Shown here: positions 45,656 through 54,339 of the stretch, piece by piece
How the letters are laid out: the number at the start of each line of letters is the position of its first letter
How positions within the stretch are numbered: position 1 is the first letter of the stretch
Source of the DNA: Lewinellaceae bacterium
Lineage (GTDB): Bacteria > Bacteroidota > Bacteroidia > Chitinophagales > Saprospiraceae
Direction: 5' to 3'
Assembly (NCBI GenBank): GCA_020636375.1
Contig: JACJXZ010000012.1
Location: 124,001-188,000 of the forward strand
Length of the DNA stretch: 64,000 bases
The notes under the pieces: model-generated
The model's input: the letters and a program-made list of their open reading frames with translations, nothing else
The model's database searches: none
Told to the model about the DNA's origin: nothing
Program-made: the position numbers and the translations under genes

Positions 45656-45960
45656 CTGAGTAATCCTTAAAAAATAACTTCACGGCCCTTAGTTGTAGTG
45701 AAGTGAAGCAGCCAGTCAGGGTTCCAGCGGGGTCAGGCTGCTGAACGAGCTACAACTAAGGGATTGCGCAACAATAAATTACCCATTTATACTCGTTCTT
45801 TTGCGCGCTGGCGGCGTTGCCAAGCCTCGCCGTAGCGCTGCTATGCCTGCGTTTGGCGCCTTGCCAGCACACAAAATAACTTCGTCTATTCTGTGTAACT
45901 TATTATTGCGCAATCCCTAAGGGCCTCAAACAGTGAAGTTATTTTTTAATCACTACTGAG
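45656..45960. mobile_element. 134-bp palindromic element (copy B) with another element inserted in it; CTGAG direct repeats
   Basis: The outer element 45661-45955 has ends TAATCCTTAAAAAATAACTT and AAGTTATTTTTTAATCACTA and is bounded by CTGAG on both sides (45656-45660 and 45956-45960). Without the insertion and its duplicated CTAAG it is 134 bp and matches the uninterrupted copy at 47282-47414. A stub TAGTGATTA just outside the right repeat mirrors the element's own end. Confidence 0.85.
45756..45921 (-). mobile_element. MITE-like palindromic element, copy 2 (156 bp), nested, with CTAAG direct repeats
   Basis: The core 45761-45916 is the reverse-oriented partner of 4236-4392. It is bounded by CTAAG at 45756-45760 and 45917-45921. 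Removing the core plus one CTAAG restores the outer element's stem (GGCCCTTAGTTGTAG with CTACAACTAAGGGCC). That shows the pentamer was host sequence duplicated on insertion. Confidence 0.9.
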
Positions 45961-46026
45961 TAGTGATTACAGAGCTATAATACACTGATTTTGGCAGATG
46001 TGGCGTAAAGGATATTTAAAATCCTT

Positions 46027-46034
46027 TACTTTTG
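46027..46034 (+). promoter_or_regulatory. Possible Bacteroidota -7 element of the cyclase gene
   Basis: TACTTTTG matches TAnnTTTG and lies 38 bp before the ATG at 46072. No TTG is found at the usual -33 distance, so this is only a candidate. Confidence 0.35.
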
Positions 46035-46071
46035 TTGAAATACGTCTTTTTTGGCCTTTTTCCGTTATGTG

Positions 46072-47280
46072 ATGGGCCGCAAAGTTCAACCTCAATTTAA
46101 TCCGCGAGGCAATATGGCTACTTCAAAAACGATCCAGATGAAAACGCTTGCGAGGAGCCGGATGGCTTTGATGTTGAGGCAGGTGGCTGGCATCAGTGTA
46201 GCCTGGGCGTGCATTGGTGCCCTGGATGCCTACTTCATCCACGCCGCTTCCAACAACGATTACCTGCAACGGACGGAGGCTTACGATTTTTCCCGTTTTT
46301 TCTGGGGCAACACCGTCACGGGCTTTGTCGGCGGCATCCTCGCCGGGTCTTTGCTGGTATTTTACATGCGGGATCGTTTTCGTTCTTATCCGTTTGGCCT
46401 GGCGCTGCTGCTGAACAGCATCATCATCTCCGTATTCAGTTTCGCCTTCAGCGCTCTGGCCTTTGACGTATTTCTGAGCCAGCACCTGCACCGTTCTTTC
46501 AATGACCCGGTAGTCCTGGAGAAAACGGCTTCCCTGCTGCAGGGGCCCTATTACCTGAAAACAGTAGTACTCTGGAGCATTATCACCTTCCTGACGGTCG
46601 TTTCTTTGCAGGTGCACGAGAAATACGGGCCCGGGGTGTTGCGTAAAATGCTGCTCGGCCGTTACCATCATCCCCGGGAGGAGGAGCGGATTTTTATGTT
46701 TGTAGATATCAAATCCTCCACCACCATTGCCGAGCGTCTTGGCCATGTGCGGTTCTTCAATTTGCTGAACGACTTTTTCCGGGATATCACCAACCCCATC
46801 CTGTACACTTCCGGCGAGGTGTATCAGTATGTGGGAGATGAGGTGATCCTGTCCTGGACGATGGATAAAGGGTTGCAGAAAGCCAACTGCATCCGTTGTT
46901 TTTTCGGTATGCAGGAAGCCATCAACCGCAAGGGGCAGCGGTACAGGGAGCGCTACGGCGTCGTTCCGGAATTCAAGGCGGGCCTGCACTGCGGCCCGGT
47001 CACTACCGGGGAGATCGGCGTGATCAAAAAGGACATCGTCTTTTCAGGGGATGTGATGAACACCACCTCTCGCATCCAGTCCATGTGCAATGAATACGGC
47101 GTCAAGATCCTTTTTTCCAAATACCTGATGGATAAGCTCAGCCTGCCGCCTAATGGCTATCACCCCCGGCGCATGGGCATGATCGAGCTGCGCGGCAAGC
47201 GTCAGAAGGTGGAGTTGTACACCCTTAGCCACAGCTCAATCTCTGCCAGCCCGCCGCCGACGATCACTTCGCTTTCCTGA
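46072..47280 (+). CDS. Membrane-anchored class III adenylate/guanylate cyclase
   Basis: 402 residues from ATG 46072; the TTG at 46051 and ATG at 46114 are alternatives, and the family start is not conserved. Four hydrophobic segments lie in the first about 180 residues (VAGISVAWACIGALDAYF, VTGFVGGILAGSLLVFYM, LALLLNSIIISVFSFAF, VVLWSIITFLTVVSL). The cytoplasmic class III domain follows: metal-binding D212 in MFVDIKSST and D256 in QYVGDEVI, then FKAGLHCGPVTTGEIG and the transition-state region GDVMNTTSRIQ (N330, R334). All catalytic residues look intact, so it should make a cyclic nucleotide, more likely cAMP; the base preference is not proven by eye. A palindromic element begins at the stop codon. 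Confidence 0.9.
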   Translation: MGRKVQPQFNPRGNMATSKTIQMKTLARSRMALMLRQVAGISVAWACIGALDAYFIHAASNNDYLQRTEAYDFSRFFWGNTVTGFVGGILAGSLLVFYMRDRFRSYPFGLALLLNSIIISVFSFAFSALAFDVFLSQHLHRSFNDPVVLEKTASLLQGPYYLKTVVLWSIITFLTVVSLQVHEKYGPGVLRKMLLGRYHHPREEERIFMFVDIKSSTTIAERLGHVRFFNLLNDFFRDITNPILYTSGEVYQYVGDEVILSWTMDKGLQKANCIRCFFGMQEAINRKGQRYRERYGVVPEFKAGLHCGPVTTGEIGVIKKDIVFSGDVMNTTSRIQSMCNEYGVKILFSKYLMDKLSLPPNGYHPRRMGMIELRGKRQKVELYTLSHSSISASPPPTITSLS

Positions 47281-47419
47281 GTAATCCTTAAAAAATAACT
47301 TCACGATCCGTCGTTGTAGTGAAGTGAATCAGCCACGTAGGATTGTCGCGGGTTAGGCTGATAAACGAGCTACAACGACGAATCTCAAACAGTGAAGTTA
47401 TTTTTTAATCACTACAGAG
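47277..47419. mobile_element. 134-bp-type palindromic element, copy A (uninterrupted)
   Basis: The core 47282-47414 has the same ends as the 45661 copy and an inner stem with GTTGTAG / CTACAAC. The left flank is CTGAG, whose TGA is the stop codon of the cyclase gene; the right flank is CAGAG, a one-base mismatch. It fills the gap between two convergent genes and may act as their shared terminator. Confidence 0.8.
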
Positions 47420-47438
47420 TTGCCTGTTTCCAACAACC

Positions 47439-48248
47439 TTATTCCGCGCTGGTATCCATATACGCCACTGCCAGCCACTGTTGGCGCCAGTTGCCGAAGG
47501 CGGGCAGGCCCGGGTTGCCGGGATGGCGGAGGTAGTGCCGGGTATGGCTGGCGGGTTTGCCTCTGCCCCGGGCGTGAAACATGGTGTAAGCGATGGTGTT
47601 CCCCGCTTCATCTTTTTCCACCCCTACCACCGTTCCGATGTGCATGATGCCGGTTCCGGGGGTAGTGAGTTGTCCGATGGTGGGGTGGGGGTAGGCTTTG
47701 CCCACCTGCCCGAAGAAGAGGATGGCGCCCGGCCTGATCAGGTGCCCGCTGCCGGCAGCATCGTCGATGACGTGCAGGGCGCCCCGGTCGTAGTACCATT
47801 GGGCCAGCGCCCGGGAGGAGCGCGCTTCGGCCACCTCCGGGTACGCAAAACCAGGGAAGGTTTCTTTCATCCTTTGAAGCAGCCGGTGGAACATTCCGGA
47901 GCAATCGCTTAGGGGGACAGACCGGTAGAGGATGTGCTGCGACTCGTAATCATTGGCCAGCCGTTGCAGGTAAGCCGTGAAAAGCACTTCGCGGGAGGGC
48001 AGGCCGGACAACAGGAGGCCGGCAGCAGGTATAGCGGGCAGGGCGGCGTGCGCGTCCGCCAAAGGGAGGAGGGCCGGCACATTAGTGGCCCAAACGCCGG
48101 CAAGTATGCCAAAAGGGCCGGGCAGGAGCCGGGCGGGTACCACGGCATTAGCCCGGATACTATCCCGGAGGGGATTTTCCGCACGGGCGCTTGCAACCAG
48201 CGCAAGCATCCCGAATGTCAACAGGAACAACGTTTTTCGTTTCGTCAT
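47439..48248 (-). CDS. Secreted NlpC/P60-like cysteine peptidase
   Basis: 269 residues from ATG 48248, chosen because it starts a signal peptide (RKTLFLLTFGMLALVASARA). The frame continues to 48440 without signal features. The Cys-His-His arrangement of NlpC/P60 enzymes is visible: C116 in PLSDCSGMF, H203 in GIMHIGTVVGV and H225 in YTMFHARGRG. The GAILFFG segment precedes the first His as in the family. It would cut peptidoglycan stem peptides or a related amide in the periplasm. The first about 90 mature residues have no recognised domain. It is convergent with the cyclase gene. Confidence 0.8.
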   Translation of the reverse strand: MTKRKTLFLLTFGMLALVASARAENPLRDSIRANAVVPARLLPGPFGILAGVWATNVPALLPLADAHAALPAIPAAGLLLSGLPSREVLFTAYLQRLANDYESQHILYRSVPLSDCSGMFHRLLQRMKETFPGFAYPEVAEARSSRALAQWYYDRGALHVIDDAAGSGHLIRPGAILFFGQVGKAYPHPTIGQLTTPGTGIMHIGTVVGVEKDEAGNTIAYTMFHARGRGKPASHTRHYLRHPGNPGLPAFGNWRQQWLAVAYMDTSAE

Positions 48249-48600
48249 ACAGGATTTGGGTTTACCGGGAATTGCGGGAGAGGCTTTCCTGCTTGTCTCC
48301 GCAACGGTGCCGCCGGCCGGTATGTCAAGGTTCAAAAAAGGGTGGCGGCAAAGGGGCGCTCCAGCCGGAAGGCGGGGCGCTTTGTTCATGGGAGGGAAAA
48401 AAATGAGCTTTCGGGCAGCAAAATAGAGAATTGCCGCCACGTAGCGAACAAGGCAGGCCGTTTTTTTTTATGGAGGGTTGCGCCTTCGGGGTGCTGCGCC
48501 AGGCGATTTCACCTTTTGCAGCGGAGTATGGCCCGGAAAATTTGTTCCGAAAGCATTATAGGGTGCGATGCTAAATTGTGCCCCCTTCGGTGTCAGGAGG

Positions 48601-48716
48601 ATTTAGGCCCGTCCAGTCGGCCGGGTAAATATTAGGCGTTAGGCGCCTGTTGAGTGCCCGATTAGGGCCTGGGTTGCCCCCCTAAAACCTAAAGCCTAAA
48701 ACCGAGCAAAGGGTAC
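48601..48716 (-). repeat. GTACCC-TTTGCTCGGTTTTAGG dispersed repeat, copy B
   Basis: The reverse-oriented partner of 44690-44780 (its reverse complement begins GTACCCTTTGCTCGGTTTTA). The two inverted copies enclose about 3.8 kb with the GNAT, cyclase and NlpC/P60 genes. The gap 48249-48600 otherwise holds no gene. Confidence 0.75.
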
Positions 48717-48735
48717 AAAAGGAATCGCGCCCGCA

Positions 48736-49701
48736 CTATATTCCCTCCAGGCCGAGTTCCCAGCGGAGGGCCATATCCTCTTTCCTGTTCTTTTGCCAGT
48801 AGGCCGTTTTGATCGTTTTGGTACGGCGGGCGACGGACTGGCGCACCACGCCGTCTCGCAGGGAGGGGTGGGCGTCCGTCCAGCCTTCGATGATATAGGG
48901 CGCTTCGGGTTGGAAGACGATTTCCAGGGTGCGGTCGAGGCCGGGATACCGGAGGGTGAAGGCGCGCAGCCCCTTGCCCGAAAATTGGGTGCCGGTGTAT
49001 TCAGCAAGGCGGGCTTCGGCCTCCATGGGTTCAAAAGGCAGGTGGAGCAGGCGGCAGGTTGCCGTTCCGGGGAGCACTTTCAATTTGCCGGTGGGCAGCC
49101 CATCGGGGTTCATCCGGATTCGGTTGAACAACTCGTCTTCCAGTACGGCATATTCCACTTCGGTTATCTGGTCCGCTTCGTTTTCGAAATAGGAGTGCAG
49201 GGTGTTCTTGTATTGCCCATCCCGGAAATTGACCTGCTGGTAGGTATGGCCGCACCATTCCTGGGTAGTCGTGGCCACTTTCAGGGTTTGGGGAAATTCC
49301 TCCACCCGGGCAGGCGTGAAAACCGAAGTCATGATGGTATAGGAATACAGGCCGGTGGGAAACCTGCGGGTCATGTTCATCTTGAGTATGGGCGTGCTGT
49401 TGGGGTTGGTATAGTTCTCGTTTTTCACCTGTTTGTCCGTAAGAAAATCTTCGGTGACGAAGATCAGCACGGCTTCGCCCGGATGCACGTCGGCATAGCG
49501 GTTCTGTTCCAACGCGTACCGGCTCACCTCGGCTTCTCCCTGGTACCAGTATTTGCTCAGTCTGGGCGGGTTTTGCCTGAAAGCCATCGTTGCCGGCCGG
49601 GCCGGTTCGTTGCGGGAGAGCGCGTCGCTTTTCTGGTTCTCCCGGCTCCCGCAGGCGGCCAGGGCTGCGGCGAGGAGGCATGATATTACCGTATATTTCA
49701 T
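48736..49701 (-). CDS. Conserved Bacteroidota lipoprotein of unknown function
   Basis: 321 residues with a lipoprotein signal (AALAAC, Cys17). The mature sequence has recognisable conserved stretches (KYWYQGEAEVSRYALEQNRY, GEAVLIFVTEDFLTDKQVK, NSTPILKMNMTRRFPTGLYS, TTTQEWCGHTYQQVNFRD). I recall these from a lipoprotein family in Bacteroidota that databases sometimes call septum formation inhibitor Maf, apparently in error. No enzyme motif is seen. It would be anchored on the periplasmic or outer face of a membrane. The right neighbour is a gene-free region. Confidence 0.8.
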   Translation of the reverse strand: MKYTVISCLLAAALAACGSRENQKSDALSRNEPARPATMAFRQNPPRLSKYWYQGEAEVSRYALEQNRYADVHPGEAVLIFVTEDFLTDKQVKNENYTNPNSTPILKMNMTRRFPTGLYSYTIMTSVFTPARVEEFPQTLKVATTTQEWCGHTYQQVNFRDGQYKNTLHSYFENEADQITEVEYAVLEDELFNRIRMNPDGLPTGKLKVLPGTATCRLLHLPFEPMEAEARLAEYTGTQFSGKGLRAFTLRYPGLDRTLEIVFQPEAPYIIEGWTDAHPSLRDGVVRQSVARRTKTIKTAYWQKNRKEDMALRWELGLEGI

Positions 49702-50461
49702 AAGTCCAGTTATGCTTTTAAGTAAGTTTCCATTTCATAAAACGCGAAACAGCGCCGGGTGTTGAGAGAGGCAAGATCGGCTTCCCGCTCAAAAATCCGG
49801 TAATTCTCGACAATTTGTTGAATAATTATTAACTTCGTCCCGCAAACGAATTAAAAAGTAATATTGAAGACGGAAAGCAGGGCAGTTTCGGAACTGCCAT
49901 CCCCCGAAGAAGAATTCCCCGAAACGTTCTGATTTTATTTTTGACCCCACCAACAACCTGACATTTTTAAACGCTTCATTCCCCATTGAAAATACCCTTT
50001 GCCGGAAAGCAGGGTAGTTGTTTGTATTTCCTGTTTTTTCAGGTTTAACTGCTGAGGAGCAACTGTCCTTTAGCGGCGCCGCCTGTTTGACCTGTATAGC
50101 TTCAAAGATCCGGAACCAAGGCCAGTGGCGTAGCACTTATGAATAGTGCTACGCCGTTACCTGGCGGCGCTATTGTTATTGTGAAGCGGTTCCGGAGAGT
50201 TGTCTACTCCCGTTTTAGTGGTTGGATAAGCCTGGCGTTCCGGACAGGAGGCAGAGCGGGCGGCAGATTTGCCGGAAAAGTTGAACAAATACAAGGATAT
50301 CCTGTTAAGCAACCGAAGCTTTTCTATGGATAGCTACAACTCGGCAAAATGTCTGTCCAAAGGTGGCCCGTCTTCCCGGAAGGAACCGATGATCGCTGCC
50401 TTTGGCTTTGCCTGTTCAAAACCTGCGGCCTTTCAACGACCTGCGATTACCACTATTTAGC
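49702..50461. other. Gene-free region ahead of the anti-sigma gene
   Basis: 760 bp without a convincing gene. It holds a perfect 11-bp hairpin, GGCGTAGCACT / AGTGCTACGCC, at 50127-50155 with a 7-nt loop and no T-run. No sigma-factor frame is found where one would normally precede an anti-sigma gene, and short frames here show no sigma motifs I can defend. Confidence 0.5.
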
Positions 50462-51229
50462 ATGAGGATGGATAAGGAGAAATTTCTGAAAAGCGGACTG
50501 TTAGAGCAATACGTTCTCGGGCTCACGGACGAAGAGGAGTCCCGGGAGGTAGAGCGCTATGCCGAGGCTTTCCCTGAGATAAAGGCAGAGATCGATGGCT
50601 TGCGCCGGGCGATGGACGAATACGCCCGCCATTACGCGTCCATGCCTCCGGAAGAGCTTAAAGAACGCGTGATGCAGGACGTCGGCGGCGCTGTTCTTTC
50701 CGGGCGCCCGGGTTCCCGCATCGGCACCTGGCTGGCCCGGGCTGTCATGGCGCTGCTCATCATCCTATGCTTGTCCTTTTATCAGAGTAAAGTTGCCGCC
50801 GACCGGCAGTACCAGGCTCTGGACAGGGAATACCGGGCGTTTCAACTGGAATGCAGCCGGCGGCAGTCAGAATCGGAAAAGCTGCTGGAAATATATGCCT
50901 TTCTGAACCACACCCAGACCCAGCCGGTCCGGCTGATGAGCACCGGCCTGGCTCCGGATGCTGAAGCCATTGCTTACCTCAATAAAGAAGAAGGAAAAGT
51001 TTTTGTCAATCCCACCCATTTGCCGGCCCCGCCTCCGGGAAAGACCTACCAAATCTGGGCGGATGTAAAAGGAGAAATGATAAGCATGGGGCTCATCGAC
51101 GGGAACAGCAAGGAGATGCAGCCCGCTAATTTTATCGAAGGGACGGAAAGCCTCAACATCACGCTCGAACCGGAAGGAGGGAGCGAGGAACCTACGGTGG
51201 CAATGTTGTATGTCAATTCCAAGGTCTGA
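50462..51229 (+). CDS. Anti-sigma factor with RskA-type C-terminal domain
   Basis: 255 residues from ATG 50462 (the frame is open from a TTG at 50402; ATG 50468 is another option). The N-terminal cytoplasmic part reads LEQYVLGLTDEEESREVERY, the short helical anti-sigma start seen in RskA-like proteins. One membrane segment, AVMALLIILCLSFYQ, lies at about residues 95-110, followed by a coiled stretch. The periplasmic RskA-like domain holds the classic KTYQIWADVKGEMISMGLI and ends with LEPEGGSEEPT. Such proteins hold an ECF sigma factor at the membrane until a signal releases it. The partner sigma gene is not next door, which is unusual. Confidence 0.88.
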   Translation: MRMDKEKFLKSGLLEQYVLGLTDEEESREVERYAEAFPEIKAEIDGLRRAMDEYARHYASMPPEELKERVMQDVGGAVLSGRPGSRIGTWLARAVMALLIILCLSFYQSKVAADRQYQALDREYRAFQLECSRRQSESEKLLEIYAFLNHTQTQPVRLMSTGLAPDAEAIAYLNKEEGKVFVNPTHLPAPPPGKTYQIWADVKGEMISMGLIDGNSKEMQPANFIEGTESLNITLEPEGGSEEPTVAMLYVNSKV

Positions 51230-51400
51230 CCATCCAATTTGCGCCTGGTCCATTTTTCTGCCGGAAATGTTAAGGTTCTCATAAATTTTTGCTGGAATAA
51301 TTAGGATAGACAGGAATTTTTTTTCATTTTAGCCCTGCCCTCATGAACATTCCCTTTTTGAGAAGACCGAATTCATTTCTAACTAAACATTCATGAGATT

Positions 51401-51502
51401 ATGCTGATTGTTTACATCACTACGGGTGCTTTTATCGTAGGCGGAGGGCTGGTACTCCTTTCTAACATGGTTTCATCCCGCAGCCGCAGCCGTTACTATT
51501 AA
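51401..51502 (+). CDS. Tiny predicted membrane protein (33 aa)
   Basis: ATG at 51401 to TAA at 51500-51502. It encodes a short hydrophobic helix (MLIVYITTGAFIVGGGLVLL) followed by a polar, basic end (SSRSRSRYY), the layout of a small single-pass membrane protein with a cytoplasmic tail. It lies 170 bp behind the anti-sigma gene and is followed by a possible terminator (AGCGCTCC at about 51536 pairing with GGGGGCGCT at about 51580 before eight T). I recognise no family; the helix-plus-terminator context is the only support. Confidence 0.5.
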   Translation: MLIVYITTGAFIVGGGLVLLSNMVSSRSRSRYY

Positions 51503-52119
51503 TTTTGGGCTATTACAAACGTACCATGAGGAAGCGCTCCATCCTCGGAACAAAAAGGAGCAAACCCATATCAGCCGGGGGCGCTTTTTTTTACGATCTT
51601 TGCCTTCGCTGCGCTCACATCCCAAAACGATGCACCTGTGCTGCAAGTCGCTGATAGACAGCCTGGTGCAGAGACTCCTGAAAACCTCCTCAACAGCTAG
51701 CTTATCTCCTTTCCCGTGAACAATCCAGATTGAACCGTCATTCGGGTCTTCCCCGGAGCATCGCCTTTTTTCGGGAGAGCCTCGGAGAGGGGTCCGCTAT
51801 GCACGGTTCTCAAGACACATAAGAAGGCCGGAAATTTTGGCATTAAGCATTTGCTTGTGCAAGGCAGCGCTATGTCCGGAACAATAGTTTTACATGGCGC
51901 AGCTGGAAAAACAGGCGAAAAACCAACGCATGCCAACGGTAACCGGAAAGGGGCCCCAAGCCTTCTTTCTGAACGCAGCAGGCGCTCTTCTCCAAAGGGG
52001 GGCGCCTCTGTTTTCGGCCCACTCTGCTTTTACGGGGTTCTTCCTGCTTTCCGCTGCATTTCGAAAAAAGTGATTAACTTTCCAGGCGCAAAAAGACGGA
52101 ATATTTAAGTTTCGGCAGT
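51503..52119. other. Gene-free region with terminator-like and hairpin structures
   Basis: A T-run hairpin ends near 51593. A further stem at 51713-51746 pairs CCCG with CGGG, TGA with TCA and CAATC with GATTG. The rest contains no gene. The ATG of the hybrid regulator at 52120 follows GC-poorer DNA that may hold its promoter. Confidence 0.4.
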
Positions 52120-54231
52120 ATGGCAGCGAAAATATTAGTAGTAGATGACGAGCCTCAGTTTGAGCGCCTGATCCTTCAGCGGTTTCGGCGCCAGGCCAGG
52201 GAAGGCAAATATGAGTTCCTTTTCGCTCAGAATGGGGTGGAAGCCCTGGATGTTCTTGCCCGGAATACGGGCATTGATATGGTTTTGACGGACATCAATA
52301 TGCCAAAGATGGATGGCCTTGCCCTCATCGGGCAGATCAGAGAAGTCTATCCCCTGCTCAAGGCCGTCGTCGTTTCTGCTTATGGGGACATGAAAAACAT
52401 CCGGACGGCGATGAACCGGGGGGCTTTCGACTTCGTGACCAAGCCCATCGAATTTTCCGACCTGGAAACCACTATGGAGAAAACCCTGCGGGAAGCGGAA
52501 GTGCTCCGGCAGGTGGAAGCGGCAAAAGAACTGGCGGAAAAGAACGAGAAGCTACAGGAAATTGACCAATTGAAAACGCATTTTTTCACGAACATTTCTC
52601 ACGAATTCCGCACCCCGCTGACGGTCATTTCCGGCATGGCGGAACAGATCGGGGAAAACCCGGAGCGCTGGCTGGGCAAGGGCCTGGCCATGATCCGCCG
52701 CAACACCCACAACCTGCTCAACCTGGTCAACCAAATCCTGGACCTGCGCAAACTGGAAGCCGGCAAGATGCCGCTTCAGCTTATCCAGGGCAACGTATTA
52801 CCCCTGCTCTACTACCTGTTCGAGTCCTTCCACTTCCTGGCGGAGAGCCGGGATATCAAATTGCACTTCCTCTGCAGCGAATCAAAACTGGTCATGGATT
52901 ACGACCCGGAAAAATTGCTGCGCATCCTGACCAACCTGCTGGGCAATGCCGTAAAATTCACGCCCGAAGGCGGGGAGGTTTATTATCAGGTGGACAACGT
53001 TGCCGATTGCCTGCAGATCCGGATCAAAGATACGGGCATCGGCATTTCGGAAGAACAACTGCCGTTCATCTTCGAGCGGTTCTTCAGCGGCCCAGAGCTT
53101 CCCTCCGGCCCTGCCGGCGAAACTGAAGAACACCAGCCTCTTTTCGGCGGAGACCGGGACCCCTTCCGCTCTCCTCCGGCGGGCGGCCCGGCAAGCGCCG
53201 GGGACAAAGCGAAAAAAAGGCCTGCCGCTTCCAACACCGGCATTGGCCTGGCGCTGGTGAAAGAACTCATTAACCTGATGGACGGGGATATCCAGGTAGA
53301 AAGCAGGAAAGGGCAGGGCGCAACTTTCACCGTGCGGCTGCCCATCCGCCGGGAGGCACCTCTGGTGGCCAGGGGAGAAGACATCCCCGCCTTCCTTCGG
53401 GTGGAAAAGATGATGAGCGCCGCTCCTATTGCCCCCCCCGCCCAGGGGGTGGTCGAAGCCAGTATCCACGCGGAATTATCCGAGCTCCCCTCCTTGTTGA
53501 TCATCGAAGACAACCCCGATGTGGCCGAGTACCTGCAGGCCTGCCTGGAAGGGCGTTATCAACTGGCCTGGGCCCGCGACGGCCGGCAAGGCATCAGCCT
53601 GGCGCTGGAACAGGTGCCGGACCTCATCATCAGCGATGTGATGATGCCGGAGAAGGACGGTTATGAAGTATGCGAAACCCTGAAAAACGACGAACGGTCC
53701 AGCCACATTCCCATTGTCCTGCTGACCGCCAAGGCAGATCAGGGTTCCCGGATCGAAGGCTTGTCCGTGGGTGCCGACGCCTACCTGGAAAAGCCGTTCG
53801 ACAAACAGGAACTCTTCGTCCGCCTGGAAAAACTGCTGGAGCTGCGGGCAAAGCTGCAGGAGCGCTACCGGTCTATGGAAAACCTGGAAGCCCCCGGGCA
53901 GGAAGGGGCCTCGCCGGAAGCCCAGTTCATCCTCCGGTTGCAGGACGCGGTCAAGGTAAATATGGAAGACGAAAACTTCGGCATCCTGGAGCTATGCCGG
54001 GCCGCCGGCCTGAGCCGCACCCAGCTCCACCGGAAGGTCAAAGCGCTTACCGGCCGGTCGACTTCCAGTTTCATCCGCTTCATCCGCCTGCAAAGGGCCA
54101 AAGAGCTGCTTCGCAGTACCGACCTCAATATCTCCCAGGTAGCCTTCGAGGTGGGCTTTAAAGACCCCAAGTACTTTTCGCGCACCTTCCAGGAAGAATT
54201 CGGGGAAGCGCCGACCCAAACCCGCCGTTGA
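52120..54231 (+). CDS. Hybrid two-component regulator (REC-HisKA-HATPase-REC-AraC HTH)
   Basis: 703 residues, no membrane segment. Domains in order: receiver 1 (D58 in MVLTDINMP, about 1-120), a short coiled linker, HisKA (H161 in FFTNISHEFRTPL), HATPase_c (N-box LLGNAVKFTPEGG near 275-285, G-boxes IKDTGIGIS and NTGIGLALV), receiver 2 (D506 in LIISDVMMP) and an AraC-type HTH (about 600-703: ILELCRAAGLSRTQLHRKVKALTG and ISQVAFEVGFKDPKYFSRTF). Phosphate can pass H to D to output in one cytoplasmic protein. A Pro/Gly-rich insertion (about 324-372) sits inside the ATP lid, between FERFFSG and NTGIG. There is no sensor domain in front of HisKA, only a receiver, so input must come from another kinase or a bound signal. 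A TonB-domain gene follows after 108 bp. Confidence 0.93.
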   Translation: MAAKILVVDDEPQFERLILQRFRRQAREGKYEFLFAQNGVEALDVLARNTGIDMVLTDINMPKMDGLALIGQIREVYPLLKAVVVSAYGDMKNIRTAMNRGAFDFVTKPIEFSDLETTMEKTLREAEVLRQVEAAKELAEKNEKLQEIDQLKTHFFTNISHEFRTPLTVISGMAEQIGENPERWLGKGLAMIRRNTHNLLNLVNQILDLRKLEAGKMPLQLIQGNVLPLLYYLFESFHFLAESRDIKLHFLCSESKLVMDYDPEKLLRILTNLLGNAVKFTPEGGEVYYQVDNVADCLQIRIKDTGIGISEEQLPFIFERFFSGPELPSGPAGETEEHQPLFGGDRDPFRSPPAGGPASAGDKAKKRPAASNTGIGLALVKELINLMDGDIQVESRKGQGATFTVRLPIRREAPLVARGEDIPAFLRVEKMMSAAPIAPPAQGVVEASIHAELSELPSLLIIEDNPDVAEYLQACLEGRYQLAWARDGRQGISLALEQVPDLIISDVMMPEKDGYEVCETLKNDERSSHIPIVLLTAKADQGSRIEGLSVGADAYLEKPFDKQELFVRLEKLLELRAKLQERYRSMENLEAPGQEGASPEAQFILRLQDAVKVNMEDENFGILELCRAAGLSRTQLHRKVKALTGRSTSSFIRFIRLQRAKELLRSTDLNISQVAFEVGFKDPKYFSRTFQEEFGEAPTQTRR

Positions 54232-54339
54232 AACAATATTCCACCCTTTTGGAACAATAGTGGCCGCAGCAGCTTCCCAAAGGCTGCACCTTTGTGTCAA
54301 CAGTAAAACAAAGACACATCAATCAAAAAACCTGATATC

